DNA from: Pseudoalteromonas sp. FUC4
GTDB taxonomy: Bacteria; Pseudomonadota; Gammaproteobacteria; Enterobacterales; Alteromonadaceae
Direction of reading: 5' to 3'
Length of the DNA: 34,810 nucleotides
Assembly: GCF_008370255.1 (NCBI RefSeq)
Contig: NZ_SEUI01000001.1
Location: 1,189,026-1,223,835, forward strand
Positions 8,095-16,537 of the stretch are shown here, piece after piece. Below the pieces are notes generated by a model, which was not told the origin of the DNA, ran no database searches, and saw only the letters and a program-made list of their open reading frames with translations. Every line of letters begins with the position of its first letter. Within the stretch, counting starts at the first letter, position 1. Position numbers and translations under genes: made by a program.

Positions 8095-9954
8095 TTACTG
8101 CTCTTCTAAATCAAACTCGGTTAAATGCCCTTCACCGTGTATAAGTTGATATCGGGCTAAATTCCCCTGCTCTAGTGTTATTAAACTAATAGCTGAGTCG
8201 CTTACTAAGTATTTTTGCCCTTCACCTATGGTTTGGTGTTTATCTACTTCCATATGCCAACGTTTGGTAAAAAAGTTTAAGGGGCTTTTGGGGCCGTATA
8301 GAATTGAATCTAGTTTATCGAGTATGTTTATTAATTTACGCGGAAATTCATTTTTAATACCACTAGCGGTTAGTTGCCAAATTCGATTGGGGTGATCGCC
8401 AAAACGCTTTTGTACTGAAAAGCAAAATGAGTAATGTACATCACCCGATAAAATAAGCGTTTCGTTTGGGGTGTCGTTTCGTCTAAACGTATCGAGTAAC
8501 TTTTTGGCCGAGCCTTCGTGCGCCATCCAATTTTCTACATCAACCATGAGCGGTTGACCACACATATTAAAAGCAGCTTGAATGGCTTCTATTGATTTAA
8601 CACCAAATACAGGCGCTGGCGATACAATAATAACCTGGTCGTGGCTTAATAGGCTTTCCTCAAGCTCTGTTAGGCGTTCCCAATCAAGTAGACCTGAAGG
8701 CTCATTAAAGTTTTGCTCATTTCGCCAACGGTGCGTACGTGTATCTAGCACCACTACTTTTGGGGTTGTAGTTAACTCGTAATGCCAAAAACTAAAATCG
8801 TTTAGTGGTTTATCAAATGCTTTAAGCTGCCATAAATTACTAGCAGTACGGCTTTGCTTAAAAAGTGTTAGTAGCTCGCCTGTTTTATTTAGTGCATCGT
8901 TTCCCATTCCCTGAAAAAGCCAATAACTAATTAAGCCGTTATTGATGATCCGTTTACTACTTGGGTTTTCATTTATAGCTTGCTCCCACCCAGCGGTGAG
9001 GTTCCAATCATCAGTTACATCGTGATCGTCAAACATCATTAATGTAGATACGTTGGCAAACAGCCGCTCTACTTCACTTAAGCCTTTTGCATAATCAATC
9101 AATGCTGTTTTTTCAGCGTCAAAAATAGTTTTGTTTTGCTCGCTATGACCTAAATACGTTGTGTTTTGTATATCAATGCATTGCCAAACAGCAGCACTAA
9201 AATTTAATAAATAAAGTGCTATATATTCTTCAAAATGGATAAGGTGATTGTAGGCTTTTACGCTTGAAAAATGAGGTTCGTCTTTTTTTAGCCAGTAACC
9301 AACACCTAACTTTGAGCGTTTTTGCCAAGGTGTTTTTGGTAAATATAAGTGGCGATTATAAAGTTGCTCATTTATATCATCCGGTAGCTCAATGGCAAGT
9401 GGTTGCTCTTTATAAATACCTAACGCTTTAATTAACTGGTGAATAGCTAATAACATGGGTCCTGCTACATCATCGGCATAAACCTGATCACCACTTAGTA
9501 ATAATAACTGTGCGCCTTGGTTATTATTACCGCGCTGAGTATTTTGCCAGTGACTTGCAGACACTAAGCTGTCTTTTGCTGGATGATGTGCATTCCGGCA
9601 CGAGCCATGCAAGATATCACTCAGTTTGTTGGGGATTACAAATGCAGGCGTTATTTGATTGCTATAGCACCAAGGCGATAAATCAATTATTGCATCATCA
9701 ATGATGAGCTCATAACTTAATAATTTATCTACAGGAAACAGATTGTCTACTGGTTTTATAACAATAAAATGTAGGTATAAATGCTGGCCTAAAGCAATTG
9801 TTTGTTGTTCGCTATAACACTCAATATTTAATAAGTTTATTTGGCAGCTAGCAGATTTGGAGGTAGCAAACTGCATACAGACCCCAGTTTGCTCTGCACG
9901 GCGCACCATTGGCCCCATTAGTAAAATAGGAAGGTTTGCCGTGTGAGTAATCAT
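8095..9954 (-). CDS. PhoD-like metallophosphatase (alkaline phosphatase D family), substrate unknown
   Basis: The 619-residue protein has the metal-site motifs of the PhoD/calcineurin-like group: GSCRNAHHPAKD (about 117-128), SGDQVYADD (about 154-162), FDDHDVTDDWNLT (about 308-320) and SGDVHYSF (about 503-510). It would hydrolyse a phosphomonoester or diester with bound metals. Secreted PhoD has a Tat signal; here the N-terminus MITHTANLPILLMGPMVRRA has no twin arginine and no hydrophobic stretch long enough for export, so it is probably cytoplasmic. The start is 4 bases after the tatD stop with an AAAGG ribosome binding site, so it is read with tatD. The physiological substrate cannot be told from the sequence. 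Confidence 0.8.
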   Translation of the reverse strand: MITHTANLPILLMGPMVRRAEQTGVCMQFATSKSASCQINLLNIECYSEQQTIALGQHLYLHFIVIKPVDNLFPVDKLLSYELIIDDAIIDLSPWCYSNQITPAFVIPNKLSDILHGSCRNAHHPAKDSLVSASHWQNTQRGNNNQGAQLLLLSGDQVYADDVAGPMLLAIHQLIKALGIYKEQPLAIELPDDINEQLYNRHLYLPKTPWQKRSKLGVGYWLKKDEPHFSSVKAYNHLIHFEEYIALYLLNFSAAVWQCIDIQNTTYLGHSEQNKTIFDAEKTALIDYAKGLSEVERLFANVSTLMMFDDHDVTDDWNLTAGWEQAINENPSSKRIINNGLISYWLFQGMGNDALNKTGELLTLFKQSRTASNLWQLKAFDKPLNDFSFWHYELTTTPKVVVLDTRTHRWRNEQNFNEPSGLLDWERLTELEESLLSHDQVIIVSPAPVFGVKSIEAIQAAFNMCGQPLMVDVENWMAHEGSAKKLLDTFRRNDTPNETLILSGDVHYSFCFSVQKRFGDHPNRIWQLTASGIKNEFPRKLINILDKLDSILYGPKSPLNFFTKRWHMEVDKHQTIGEGQKYLVSDSAISLITLEQGNLARYQLIHGEGHLTEFDLEEQ

Positions 9955-9958
9955 GTAT

Positions 9959-10738
9959 TTAGCCTTTAGCTGCTAATTTAAATAAAGAATAAAAGTTCTC
10001 GGTAGTCGCTTTAGCAAGCTCATTAAAGCTAATGCCTTTAAGTTCGCTAATGTAATAAGCAACATCTTCTACGTACGCTGGCTGGTTTGTTTGCCCACGG
10101 TACGGCACCGGTGCTAAATAAGGCGAGTCGGTTTCTATTAGTAATCTATCTAGCGGTATTTGCTTTACTACTTCTTTTAGCTCAATAGCATTTTTAAAGG
10201 TAACAATGCCCGAAATAGAAATATAAAAGCCCATATCAATCGCTTTTTTTGCCATATCCCAATCTTCGGTAAAGCAATGTAGTACACCACCGCAGTTTTC
10301 GGCTTTGTGCTCACGCATTAAATTAATGGTATCGCTGCGGGCATCACGAGTATGAATAATTAACGGTTTTTGTAATTCGTTAGCCACTTCAATATGCCCA
10401 ACAAAGCTTGCTTGCTGCACTGCGTGAGTATCTTTTGAATAGTAGTAATCAAGACCCGTTTCACCAATAGCAACGACTTTTTTGTGTGAGGCTAGGTCGA
10501 TTAGTTGCTGTTTATTAAGGGCGTCTTTTTGATCAAGTGGATGTACACCGCATGAGGCTGAAACATCGTCGTAATGCTTAATTTTATCAAGCATGCTTGG
10601 AAACTGATCAAGCGTTACGCTTACACATAAAAAGTGCTCTATTTGCTTTGCACGCGCTTTATCGAGAACTTGGTCAAGGTTTAAGTCTAGTTTATCAAAA
10701 TCAAGACGGTCTAAATGGCAATGAGAATCTACAATCAC
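9959..10738 (-). CDS. ycfH: TatD-family metal-dependent hydrolase (YcfH-like)
   Basis: Metal-dependent hydrolase of the amidohydrolase fold. Relatives act as 3'-5' DNA/RNA exonucleases or D-aminoacyl-tRNA deacylases. The 259-residue protein shows the N-terminal DSHCHLD (H6 and H8), E93 in GETGLDYY, H129 in IIHTRDA, H154 in LHCFTE and D204 in IETDSPYL, so the full metal site is present. Position downstream of tmk-holB matches ycfH of E. coli rather than tatD of the tatABC locus. A 115-base gap separates it from pilZ. Confidence 0.88.
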   Translation of the reverse strand: MIVDSHCHLDRLDFDKLDLNLDQVLDKARAKQIEHFLCVSVTLDQFPSMLDKIKHYDDVSASCGVHPLDQKDALNKQQLIDLASHKKVVAIGETGLDYYYSKDTHAVQQASFVGHIEVANELQKPLIIHTRDARSDTINLMREHKAENCGGVLHCFTEDWDMAKKAIDMGFYISISGIVTFKNAIELKEVVKQIPLDRLLIETDSPYLAPVPYRGQTNQPAYVEDVAYYISELKGISFNELAKATTENFYSLFKLAAKG

Positions 10739-10812
10739 TATAAGGCCTGTATTATGTTCAGGGTTTAAATTTGTTCGTTTAATTTATTATCTTATCAATT
10801 AAAAGAACCCAA

Positions 10813-10852
10813 TATAGGGCGGCGTTAATCTCAATGAAAAACCGACCCTATA
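10813..10852 (-). other. Hairpin between pilZ and tatD gene
   Basis: TATAGGG plus CGG (10813-10822) can pair with CCG and CCCTATA (10842-10852) with one bulged A and a loop of about 19 bases. No T-run follows on the minus strand, so it is more likely an mRNA end or processing structure than an intrinsic terminator. Confidence 0.4.
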
Positions 10853-10853
10853 A

Positions 10854-11180
10854 CTACATGGTATATGTTTGATCGCCTGAGTTTAACATAGTCCCAAGCA
10901 GCTTTTCGATTTTAGCGTTTAGGTTTGTTTTATCGTCTAAAAAGCTAATACCAATACCTGGAGGATTAGAGCTTTGTGCACCTTGTGGCGTGATCCACGA
11001 CACTTTACCTGTCACTACGTCATCTTCTAAGGCATCGGGCAAAGTAACTCTAAGCGCTAATGAATGCCCTGCTTCGTAACGCATATTAGTGCGTACAAAT
11101 AAGCCACCTTTTTTTAAGTAAGGCATATAACAACGGTATAACTCGTCTAAATCATCTATGTCTACTAGTAGTTCTTGCAT
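10854..11180 (-). CDS. pilZ: PilZ-domain protein, type IV pilus assembly PilZ-like
   Basis: The 108-residue protein is essentially one PilZ domain (FVRTNMRYEAGHSLALRV, then VTGKVSWITP and GIGISFLDD). The RxxxR N-terminal motif used to bind cyclic di-GMP is not visible, as in the original Pseudomonas PilZ, which acts with the PilB ATPase in pilus extension without binding the nucleotide. The location directly after holB is the same as in Pseudomonas. The start has a good AAAAGGA ribosome binding site and lies 11 bases after the holB stop. The function in pili is inferred from family and position. Confidence 0.82.
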   Translation of the reverse strand: MQELLVDIDDLDELYRCYMPYLKKGGLFVRTNMRYEAGHSLALRVTLPDALEDDVVTGKVSWITPQGAQSSNPPGIGISFLDDKTNLNAKIEKLLGTMLNSGDQTYTM

Positions 11181-11191
11181 GATTAATCCTT

Positions 11192-12106
11192 TTAAGAATT
11201 TCGCAATGTGTATGCTAATCTTGATACAGCAAGCGGTAAATTAAGGCCAAGTACTTGTGTGTTATTTTGTAAAAACTCGCCTAATGCATTTTGCGCACTT
11301 TGATAAGCGTCAAAACTCATGCCTTGCAGTAATTGCTGCTTTAGTTGCACGCTTAAAAATAAAGTAAATATGCGAACAAGCTCGGGCTGTTTATTTATTA
11401 TATCGACTAACACTTTGAAATTATGGCTTTGTTTAAACTCAGTTGCAAACTTATACAGTGTATCAATATTTTTTAGCTGGTCTTGCTGTTGCCAATGCTG
11501 TACTTGCAGCGGTTGGTTATAAAAAAGTGCTAACCAACTATAGTTAGGGATATCTAATGTCTCCAGCCATTGCTGAGCAAGTGCAGTATTAGTTATTTTT
11601 ACGTCGCTTTTAGCGCATCGACTTAAAATAGTTGCAGGGAGCTGTTCTGGCTGGCTTGTGGTTAATATTAAAAAGCGGCTATTAGTTGGCTCTTCAAGTG
11701 TTTTTAATAATGCATTAGCTGCTGCTGTGGTCATTTTCTCGCAATTTTCGATTATCGCGACTTTATTGCCATTTTGCGCTGCTGAGTGATTCATAAAATC
11801 ACTAATGCCGCGTATATCATCTACGCCAATACTTTGCCCATCAACTTGCGTTAAACGCTTGTCGGGATGAGTACCCGCAAGAGTAAGTAAGCAGCTTTTA
11901 CAGTGTCCGCAAGGTTTTAGCATACTGTTTTGCGCAGCTACCTGCTTAGCTATATTTTGGCATAACAAAGCATTACCAAGCTCATCACTTAACTCAAACT
12001 TACCTACTCCAACAGGCCCACAAAATAATTGCGCATGATGAAAACGCTCTGCACGATAACTTTGCGCTAAACGTGCTTGGGTATCATGTAGCCACGGCAA
12101 TGGCAT
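11192..12106 (-). CDS. holB: DNA polymerase III delta' subunit HolB
   Basis: Clamp-loader subunit delta' that helps open and load the beta clamp. The 304-residue AAA+ protein has a P-loop-like GPVGVGKFEL (30-39) in which the usual S/T after GK is F, in keeping with the non-ATPase role of delta'. Zinc-module cysteines C49, C66, C69 and C72 (CGHCKSC) are present, and the arginine-finger SRC motif is in TILSRCAKSD. It is about 30 residues shorter than E. coli HolB. The start ATG is one base past the tmk stop, indicating translational coupling. Confidence 0.93.
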   Translation of the reverse strand: MPLPWLHDTQARLAQSYRAERFHHAQLFCGPVGVGKFELSDELGNALLCQNIAKQVAAQNSMLKPCGHCKSCLLTLAGTHPDKRLTQVDGQSIGVDDIRGISDFMNHSAAQNGNKVAIIENCEKMTTAAANALLKTLEEPTNSRFLILTTSQPEQLPATILSRCAKSDVKITNTALAQQWLETLDIPNYSWLALFYNQPLQVQHWQQQDQLKNIDTLYKFATEFKQSHNFKVLVDIINKQPELVRIFTLFLSVQLKQQLLQGMSFDAYQSAQNALGEFLQNNTQVLGLNLPLAVSRLAYTLRNS

Positions 12107-12107
12107 A

Positions 12108-12734
12108 TTATTTTAGGCCTTCAAAAAATGAATGCAGTACATTGGTTATATCGCGATGTACTTTATCAATACTTTGGTTTGCATCAACCGTTTTAATTGT
12201 GCTGTCGTCATTAGCAAGTTCAACATAACGCATACGTGTACGCTGAAAAAACTCAATGGCTTCTTGTTCAATACGGTCAAGCTCACCACGCCCTTTTGCA
12301 CGTTCAAGGCCTATTACTGGGTCAATATCAAGGTAAATAGTTAAATCAGGCTTTAAGCCTTTTAACACCATTGACGAAAGTGAAGCTAATGTATTTGAGC
12401 TAATACCACGCCCGCCACCTTGATACGCCTGAGACGATAAATCATGACGATCGGCAAGTACCCATTGGCCTTTATCAAGCGCTGGGGTAATAACATTGTG
12501 CATTAACTGCGAACGGGCTGCGTACATAATAAGCAACTCGGTTTCAAAGGCAATTTCTTCTTCGTGCTCTGCTTTTACAAGCGTACGAAGCGATTCAGCC
12601 AGTGGCGTGCCGCCAGGTTCGCGGACGTTAATGAAGTCTATTTTTTGTTTGTTCAAAAAATCTTGGCATAACGAAATAGCGGTTGATTTACCCGCGCCTT
12701 CTAGCCCTTCTATTACTATAAATTTTGGTTTCAT
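12108..12734 (-). CDS. tmk: Thymidylate kinase Tmk
   Basis: Phosphorylates dTMP to dTDP with ATP for DNA synthesis. P-loop EGLEGAGKST lies near the N-terminus, followed by REPGGTPLAE, the DRHDLSSQAYQGGGRG segment and the DLDPxxGLERAxxRG-type lid region (DIDPVIGLERAKGRGELDR). I chose the ATG at 12734 (MKPKFIVIEG, 208 residues); a TTG at 12740 is in frame but less likely. It starts 6 bases after the mltG stop and is followed immediately by holB. Confidence 0.95.
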   Translation of the reverse strand: MKPKFIVIEGLEGAGKSTAISLCQDFLNKQKIDFINVREPGGTPLAESLRTLVKAEHEEEIAFETELLIMYAARSQLMHNVITPALDKGQWVLADRHDLSSQAYQGGGRGISSNTLASLSSMVLKGLKPDLTIYLDIDPVIGLERAKGRGELDRIEQEAIEFFQRTRMRYVELANDDSTIKTVDANQSIDKVHRDITNVLHSFFEGLK

Positions 12735-12740
12735 AAACAA

Positions 12741-13727
12741 TTAATTCTTTTTATTTAATATATACGTTTTAACTGCCGCGTTATGCTGCTTTAACGTGGT
12801 TGAAAATTGGTGGCTACCATCGCCTTTTGATACAAAGTAAACGTATTCACTTTGCGGCGGATTAACTGCAGCTAAAATAGCGGCTTTTGATGGCATTGCA
12901 ATCGGTGTTGGCGGTAAACCATTAATACGATACGTATTGTAAGGCGTATAATCGCGCAAATCTTTACGTTTAATATCACCATCAAAATCAGCGCCTAGCC
13001 CGTATATTACGGTTGGATCGGTTTGCAGGCGCATATTAGTGTTTAATCGATTAACAAACGCTGATGCAATTAACGGACGTTCGCTGGCAAGACCTGTTTC
13101 TTTTTCAATAATTGAAGCCATTATTAGTGCTTCGTATGCTGTTTTATAGGGTAGATTAGCGCCGCGCTGCTGCCAAGCATCATCTAACGTTTGCTGCATT
13201 TTTTGTGCTGCACGTTTTAATACACTGCTTGCAGTATCGTTATTATGATAATGGTAAGTGTCGGGGAATAACCAGCCCTCTAAGTGCGTGTCATTACCCA
13301 GTATTTGAGTACTTAGTTCGTCAGTTTTTAAATCGTTTTGTAAATTATCAGCTTTTTTAATAGCACTTAGTACTTCACGTAAGTTTTGCCCTTCAATTAT
13401 GGTAAAACTAAAACTAATTTGCTGACCTTGGTTAATTTTTTTTACGTTATTAATAACACTATCGGCTGTTAGCTCGTAAAGCCCCGCTTTTAAGTCGGTA
13501 AGTGTGGGATCTAGTTTAGCAATTACCTGATAACGCCAACAACTTTCTACCCAGTTATTAGCTTGCCATTGCTGACATAATTTATTAAAGCCAGTGCCAT
13601 GCTTAACTTCAAACTGTGTGTTTTGTGCTACCTTTAACGGGCTATTTATTGTTGCTTGTAATTGCTGGTAACCAACAGCGGTGGTTATAACAGCTAAAAA
13701 AAGTACCGATAAAATAACTTTTAACAC
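12741..13727 (-). CDS. mltG: Endolytic murein transglycosylase MltG
   Basis: Inner-membrane lytic transglycosylase that cleaves nascent glycan strands and sets their length. The 328-residue protein has an N-terminal membrane anchor (residues 4-20), a LysM-like part and the YceG domain. The catalytic glutamate is E208 in ASIIEKETG, followed by the conserved MRLQTDPTVIYG. The start is a GTG that overlaps the pabC stop (GTGTTAA) and is preceded by a strong AAGGAGG site lying inside the last pabC codons, so translation is probably coupled. Confidence 0.94.
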   Translation of the reverse strand: MLKVILSVLFLAVITTAVGYQQLQATINSPLKVAQNTQFEVKHGTGFNKLCQQWQANNWVESCWRYQVIAKLDPTLTDLKAGLYELTADSVINNVKKINQGQQISFSFTIIEGQNLREVLSAIKKADNLQNDLKTDELSTQILGNDTHLEGWLFPDTYHYHNNDTASSVLKRAAQKMQQTLDDAWQQRGANLPYKTAYEALIMASIIEKETGLASERPLIASAFVNRLNTNMRLQTDPTVIYGLGADFDGDIKRKDLRDYTPYNTYRINGLPPTPIAMPSKAAILAAVNPPQSEYVYFVSKGDGSHQFSTTLKQHNAAVKTYILNKKN

Positions 13728-14536
13728 TCAGCCTCCTTGGCTAATAATTTAGTTAGTAATGCGTGGCTGTCGTCTGTATTAAATACCTGTTGCTCAATAC
13801 GTTTTACAGGTACTGCTCCCATTAAGCTATTGCACACAAATACGGCGTCTGCTTGGGTCAAGTCTTCTACTTTCACGCGTTTAAATTCAACAGGCAATTT
13901 ATCACATAACGATTGTAGATAAACGCCCTTTATTCCGCACTCATCAAGCAATGGCGTAAACACACACTTATTTTTAATCGCAAAAATATTGGCTGCAGAA
14001 GCTTCAATTACATTGTTATTGTAATCAAGCACTAACACATCGTCGCAGTTTTGCGTTTGCATTGCTTTTTTAACGAGTACTTGCTCAAGCCGGTTTAGTG
14101 TTTTAAGGCCCGCTAAAAGTGGCTGGGCTGCTAATTTAATCGGGCTTACTTCTAGATTTAAACCCTCTTTAACAAGCGCTTCGTAATTACTAGGGTAATC
14201 TAATACACTCAATAAAATACTGACATTACACTCACTTGGCAGCCCATAGCCACGTCCGCCTTCGCCTCGCGTTACAAGTATTTTAAGCACGTTTAGTTGT
14301 GCAGCGTTTATATGCAAAGCAATTTGATTTTCAAGGCTATTAAAATCTAACTCAGGAAAACCCAAACGCTGTGCGCATTCAATCAAACGCGCTTTATGAT
14401 GAGCCCAATACTGTACTTGCCCATCAACAACTTTAGCCGTTGTAAAAAAGCCGTCACCGTAATTTAAGCCTCTGTCACGCGTGCTTAAAGTACTGTTTTG
14501 ATCTACTGCTATTATTGTTTGCATTTTGTTTGGCAT
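13721..14536 (-). CDS. pabC: Aminodeoxychorismate lyase PabC
   Basis: PLP enzyme that converts 4-amino-4-deoxychorismate to 4-aminobenzoate and pyruvate for folate synthesis. The 271-residue fold-type IV protein has DRGLNYGDGFFTT near the N-terminus and the Schiff-base lysine K145 in GLKTLNRLEQVL, followed by EASAANIFAI. The order fabF-pabC-mltG-tmk-holB is that of E. coli. The ATG at 14536 lies directly behind the T-run of a terminator hairpin and has no free Shine-Dalgarno; an internal ATG at 14524 (MQTIIAVDQN) is a possible alternative. It overlaps mltG by 7 bases. Confidence 0.92.
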   Translation of the reverse strand: MPNKMQTIIAVDQNSTLSTRDRGLNYGDGFFTTAKVVDGQVQYWAHHKARLIECAQRLGFPELDFNSLENQIALHINAAQLNVLKILVTRGEGGRGYGLPSECNVSILLSVLDYPSNYEALVKEGLNLEVSPIKLAAQPLLAGLKTLNRLEQVLVKKAMQTQNCDDVLVLDYNNNVIEASAANIFAIKNKCVFTPLLDECGIKGVYLQSLCDKLPVEFKRVKVEDLTQADAVFVCNSLMGAVPVKRIEQQVFNTDDSHALLTKLLAKEAEC

Positions 14537-14538
14537 AT

Positions 14539-14566
14539 AAAAAAAGCCCAGTTAAACAACTGAGCT
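14539..14566 (-). terminator. Intrinsic terminator between fabF and pabC
   Basis: On the minus strand AGCTCAGTT (14558-14566) pairs with AACTGGGCT (14545-14553) around a GTTT loop, nine pairs with one G-U, then a run of seven T. The T-run ends only two bases before the pabC ATG. Confidence 0.8.
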
Positions 14567-14595
14567 CTTATAATTTGATTCGTTGTTAAAAAAGA

Positions 14596-15834
14596 TTATA
14601 CCTTTTTAAATAGCAACGAGCCATTAGTACCACCAAACCCGAACGAGTTACACAGTGCAAAGTCTAACTTTGCATCACGTGCAGTGTGAGCAATATAATC
14701 TAAGTCACACCCTTCGTCTGGGTTATCAAGGTTGATAGTTGGCGACACTTTTTGATCTGTCAGTGATAAAATCGAAATAATCGATTCAACCGAGCCTGCA
14801 GCACCTAACAAGTGACCCATCATCGATTTAGACGAGCCTACCATTACATCTTTAGCTGCATTACCAAATATAGACTTAACAGCGGCAGTTTCTGCTTTAT
14901 CGCCTGCATTTGTAGATGTGCCGTGTGCGTTAATGTAACCAATTTGCTCAGCGTTCACTTGCGCATCGTTTAGTGCGTTTTGCATTGCAAGGGCAGCACC
15001 TGCACCATCTTCTGGTGGTGATGTCATATGGTACGCATCGCCGCTCATACCAAAGCCTACAAGCTCAGCATAAATTTTAGCGCCACGTGCTTTTGCATGT
15101 TCGTACTCTTCAACTACAACAACACCTGCACCGTCAGAAAGCACAAAGCCATCGCGGTCTTTATCCCAAGGGCGAGAAGCAGCTTGTGGATCGTCATTGC
15201 GAGTTGAAAGTGCACGAGCAGCATTAAAGCCACCCATACCAATTGGGGTACACGCTTTTTCTGCACCGCCAGCAACCATTGCATCTGCATCACCGTAGGC
15301 AATCATGCGCGCGGCATGGCCAATATTATGCAAACCAGTAGTACAGGCTGTTACAATTGAAATATTTGGACCACGAAGTCCATGCATCATTGATAAGTGA
15401 CCTGAGATCATATTAATAATGGTAGACGGCACATAAAATGGCGATAACTTGCGCGGACCACTATTTAATAGCTTAATGTGGTTTTCTTCGATAAGCGTTA
15501 AGCCACCAATACCAGAGCCCACAGCTACACCTATACGTGTTGCGTTTTGCTCAGTAATTTCAAGGCCTGAATCTTTAAAGGCTTGAACACCCGCTGCAAT
15601 GCCGTACTGAATAAACAAGTCCATTTTTTTAGTATCTTTCGCTGACATGTATGCAGTTGCATCAAAGTCATTTATTAAACCAGCGAATTTAGTACCAAAT
15701 TTTGATGTATCAAAGTGGGTTATTGTTTGAATGCCACTTTTGCCATCTAATAAGCCTTGCCAGGTTGATTGAACATCATTACCTAGCGGCGTCAACATTC
15801 CTAAGCCAGTTACGACGACTCGACGTTTAGCCAC
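14596..15834 (-). CDS. fabF: Beta-ketoacyl-ACP synthase II FabF
   Basis: Elongating condensing enzyme of type II fatty acid synthesis that condenses acyl-enzyme with malonyl-ACP; in E. coli it also adapts membrane unsaturation to low temperature. The 412-residue protein carries the catalytic triad C164 (VTACTTG), H304 ([11 protein letters not shown]) and H341 ([11 protein letters not shown]), one residue offset from E. coli. The C-terminal [12 protein letters not shown] is present. It follows acpP after a 216-base gap with a terminator and an inverted-repeat element, so it probably has its own promoter as well. A terminator follows before pabC. Confidence 0.97.
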   Translation of the reverse strand: MAKRRVVVTGLGMLTPLGNDVQSTWQGLLDGKSGIQTITHFDTSKFGTKFAGLINDFDATAYMSAKDTKKMDLFIQYGIAAGVQAFKDSGLEITEQNATRIGVAVGSGIGGLTLIEENHIKLLNSGPRKLSPFYVPSTIINMISGHLSMMHGLRGPNISIVTACTTGLHNIGHAARMIAYGDADAMVAGGAEKACTPIGMGGFNAARALSTRNDDPQAASRPWDKDRDGFVLSDGAGVVVVEEYEHAKARGAKIYAELVGFGMSGDAYHMTSPPEDGAGAALAMQNALNDAQVNAEQIGYINAHGTSTNAGDKAETAAVKSIFGNAAKDVMVGSSKSMMGHLLGAAGSVESIISILSLTDQKVSPTINLDNPDEGCDLDYIAHTARDAKLDFALCNSFGFGGTNGSLLFKKV

Positions 15835-15874
15835 GGTTTGCCTCCAATAAGGGATATTTTACAAGGGGATGATC

Positions 15875-16007
15875 ATACCCAAGCTACCTCAAAGTGCTAG
15901 TCCCAAAATAGATTAAAAACGCATAGCACAATCAAAATTAATTTTTAGCTAAAATTGAGCATTGAGGCTTAAGTTTTGAATCACGAACTTTGAGGTGGTT
16001 TGGATAT
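15875..16007. repeat. Candidate 133-bp inverted-repeat element between acpP and fabF
   Basis: The 21-base end at 15875-15895 (starting ATACCCAAGC) is complementary to 15987-16007 (ending GTTTGGATAT) at 18 of 21 positions. The 91 bases between are AT-rich and non-coding. The arrangement resembles a small miniature inverted-repeat or folded intergenic repeat. It lies in the fabF promoter region and borders the acpP terminator. Confidence 0.5.
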
Positions 16008-16037
16008 AAAAAATTAAAGGCAGCGGATGCTGCCTTT
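16008..16037 (-). terminator. Intrinsic terminator after acpP
   Basis: On the minus strand AAAGGCAGC (16029-16037) pairs perfectly with GCTGCCTTT (16016-16024) around a 4-base loop, followed by AATTTTTT (16008-16015). It lies about 14 bases after the acpP stop. Confidence 0.85.
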
Positions 16038-16050
16038 AACGTGCGATTAA

Positions 16051-16287
16051 TTACTCAGCGTGTGCTGTTACGTAATCGATAGCAGTTTGTACTGTAGTGA
16101 TCTTCTCAGCTTCTTCATCTGGGATCTCAGTATCAAACTCTTCTTCAAGAGCCATTACTAGTTCAACAGTATCAAGAGAATCTGCACCTAAGTCATCTAC
16201 GAAAGAAGATTCATTTTTAACTTCTTCTTCTTTAACACCTAGTTGTTCAATGATAATTTTCTTTACGCGTTCTTGGATATCGCTCAT
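16051..16287 (-). CDS. acpP: Acyl carrier protein AcpP
   Basis: Small acidic carrier of growing acyl chains for fatty acid, phospholipid and lipid A synthesis. The 78-residue protein has the phosphopantetheine attachment serine S37 in [13 protein letters not shown]. The start has a strong AAAGGA ribosome binding site. A 250-base gap to fabG, with a hairpin and an inverted-repeat operator candidate, and a terminator directly downstream indicate that acpP can be transcribed as its own abundant message. Confidence 0.98.
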   Translation of the reverse strand: MSDIQERVKKIIIEQLGVKEEEVKNESSFVDDLGADSLDTVELVMALEEEFDTEIPDEEAEKITTVQTAIDYVTAHAE

Positions 16288-16331
16288 TCTTCTTTCCTTT
16301 ATTAAAAACGCCGATGCGTTATTTTCAGATT

Positions 16332-16350
16332 GCCGCGTAGTTTACGCGGC
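16332..16350 (-). other. Hairpin in the acpP leader
   Basis: GCCGCGTA (16332-16339) and TACGCGGC (16343-16350) form a perfect 8-bp GC-rich stem with a 3-base loop, 45 bases before the acpP ATG. No T-run follows, so it is a leader structure, possibly stabilising the message, rather than a terminator. Confidence 0.6.
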
Positions 16351-16370
16351 ATAATTCTCTGATTCAATGA

Positions 16371-16398
16371 TTTGACCATAAATAATTGTCTGGTCAAA
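16371..16398. promoter_or_regulatory. Inverted repeat upstream of acpP, candidate operator
   Basis: Perfect 8-bp arms TTTGACCA (16371-16378) and TGGTCAAA (16391-16398) are separated by 12 bases. The right arm, TGGTCAAACC, partly resembles a FadR half operator (TGGTC-N-GACCA). The binding factor is unknown; the location in the acpP promoter region makes a fatty acid regulator plausible. Confidence 0.4.
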
Positions 16399-16537
16399 CC
16401 TCTGAGTGTGTGTTTTGTCTTTTATCGCTTATTTTCGCAGCGATTTCAAGTATGTTTAAAGCAAGTTCACAAATAATTCAATGTTTTTGAGGTAACTTAC
16501 TTAACTTTATTAGGTAACAATGTGGGTACAATGGTTA

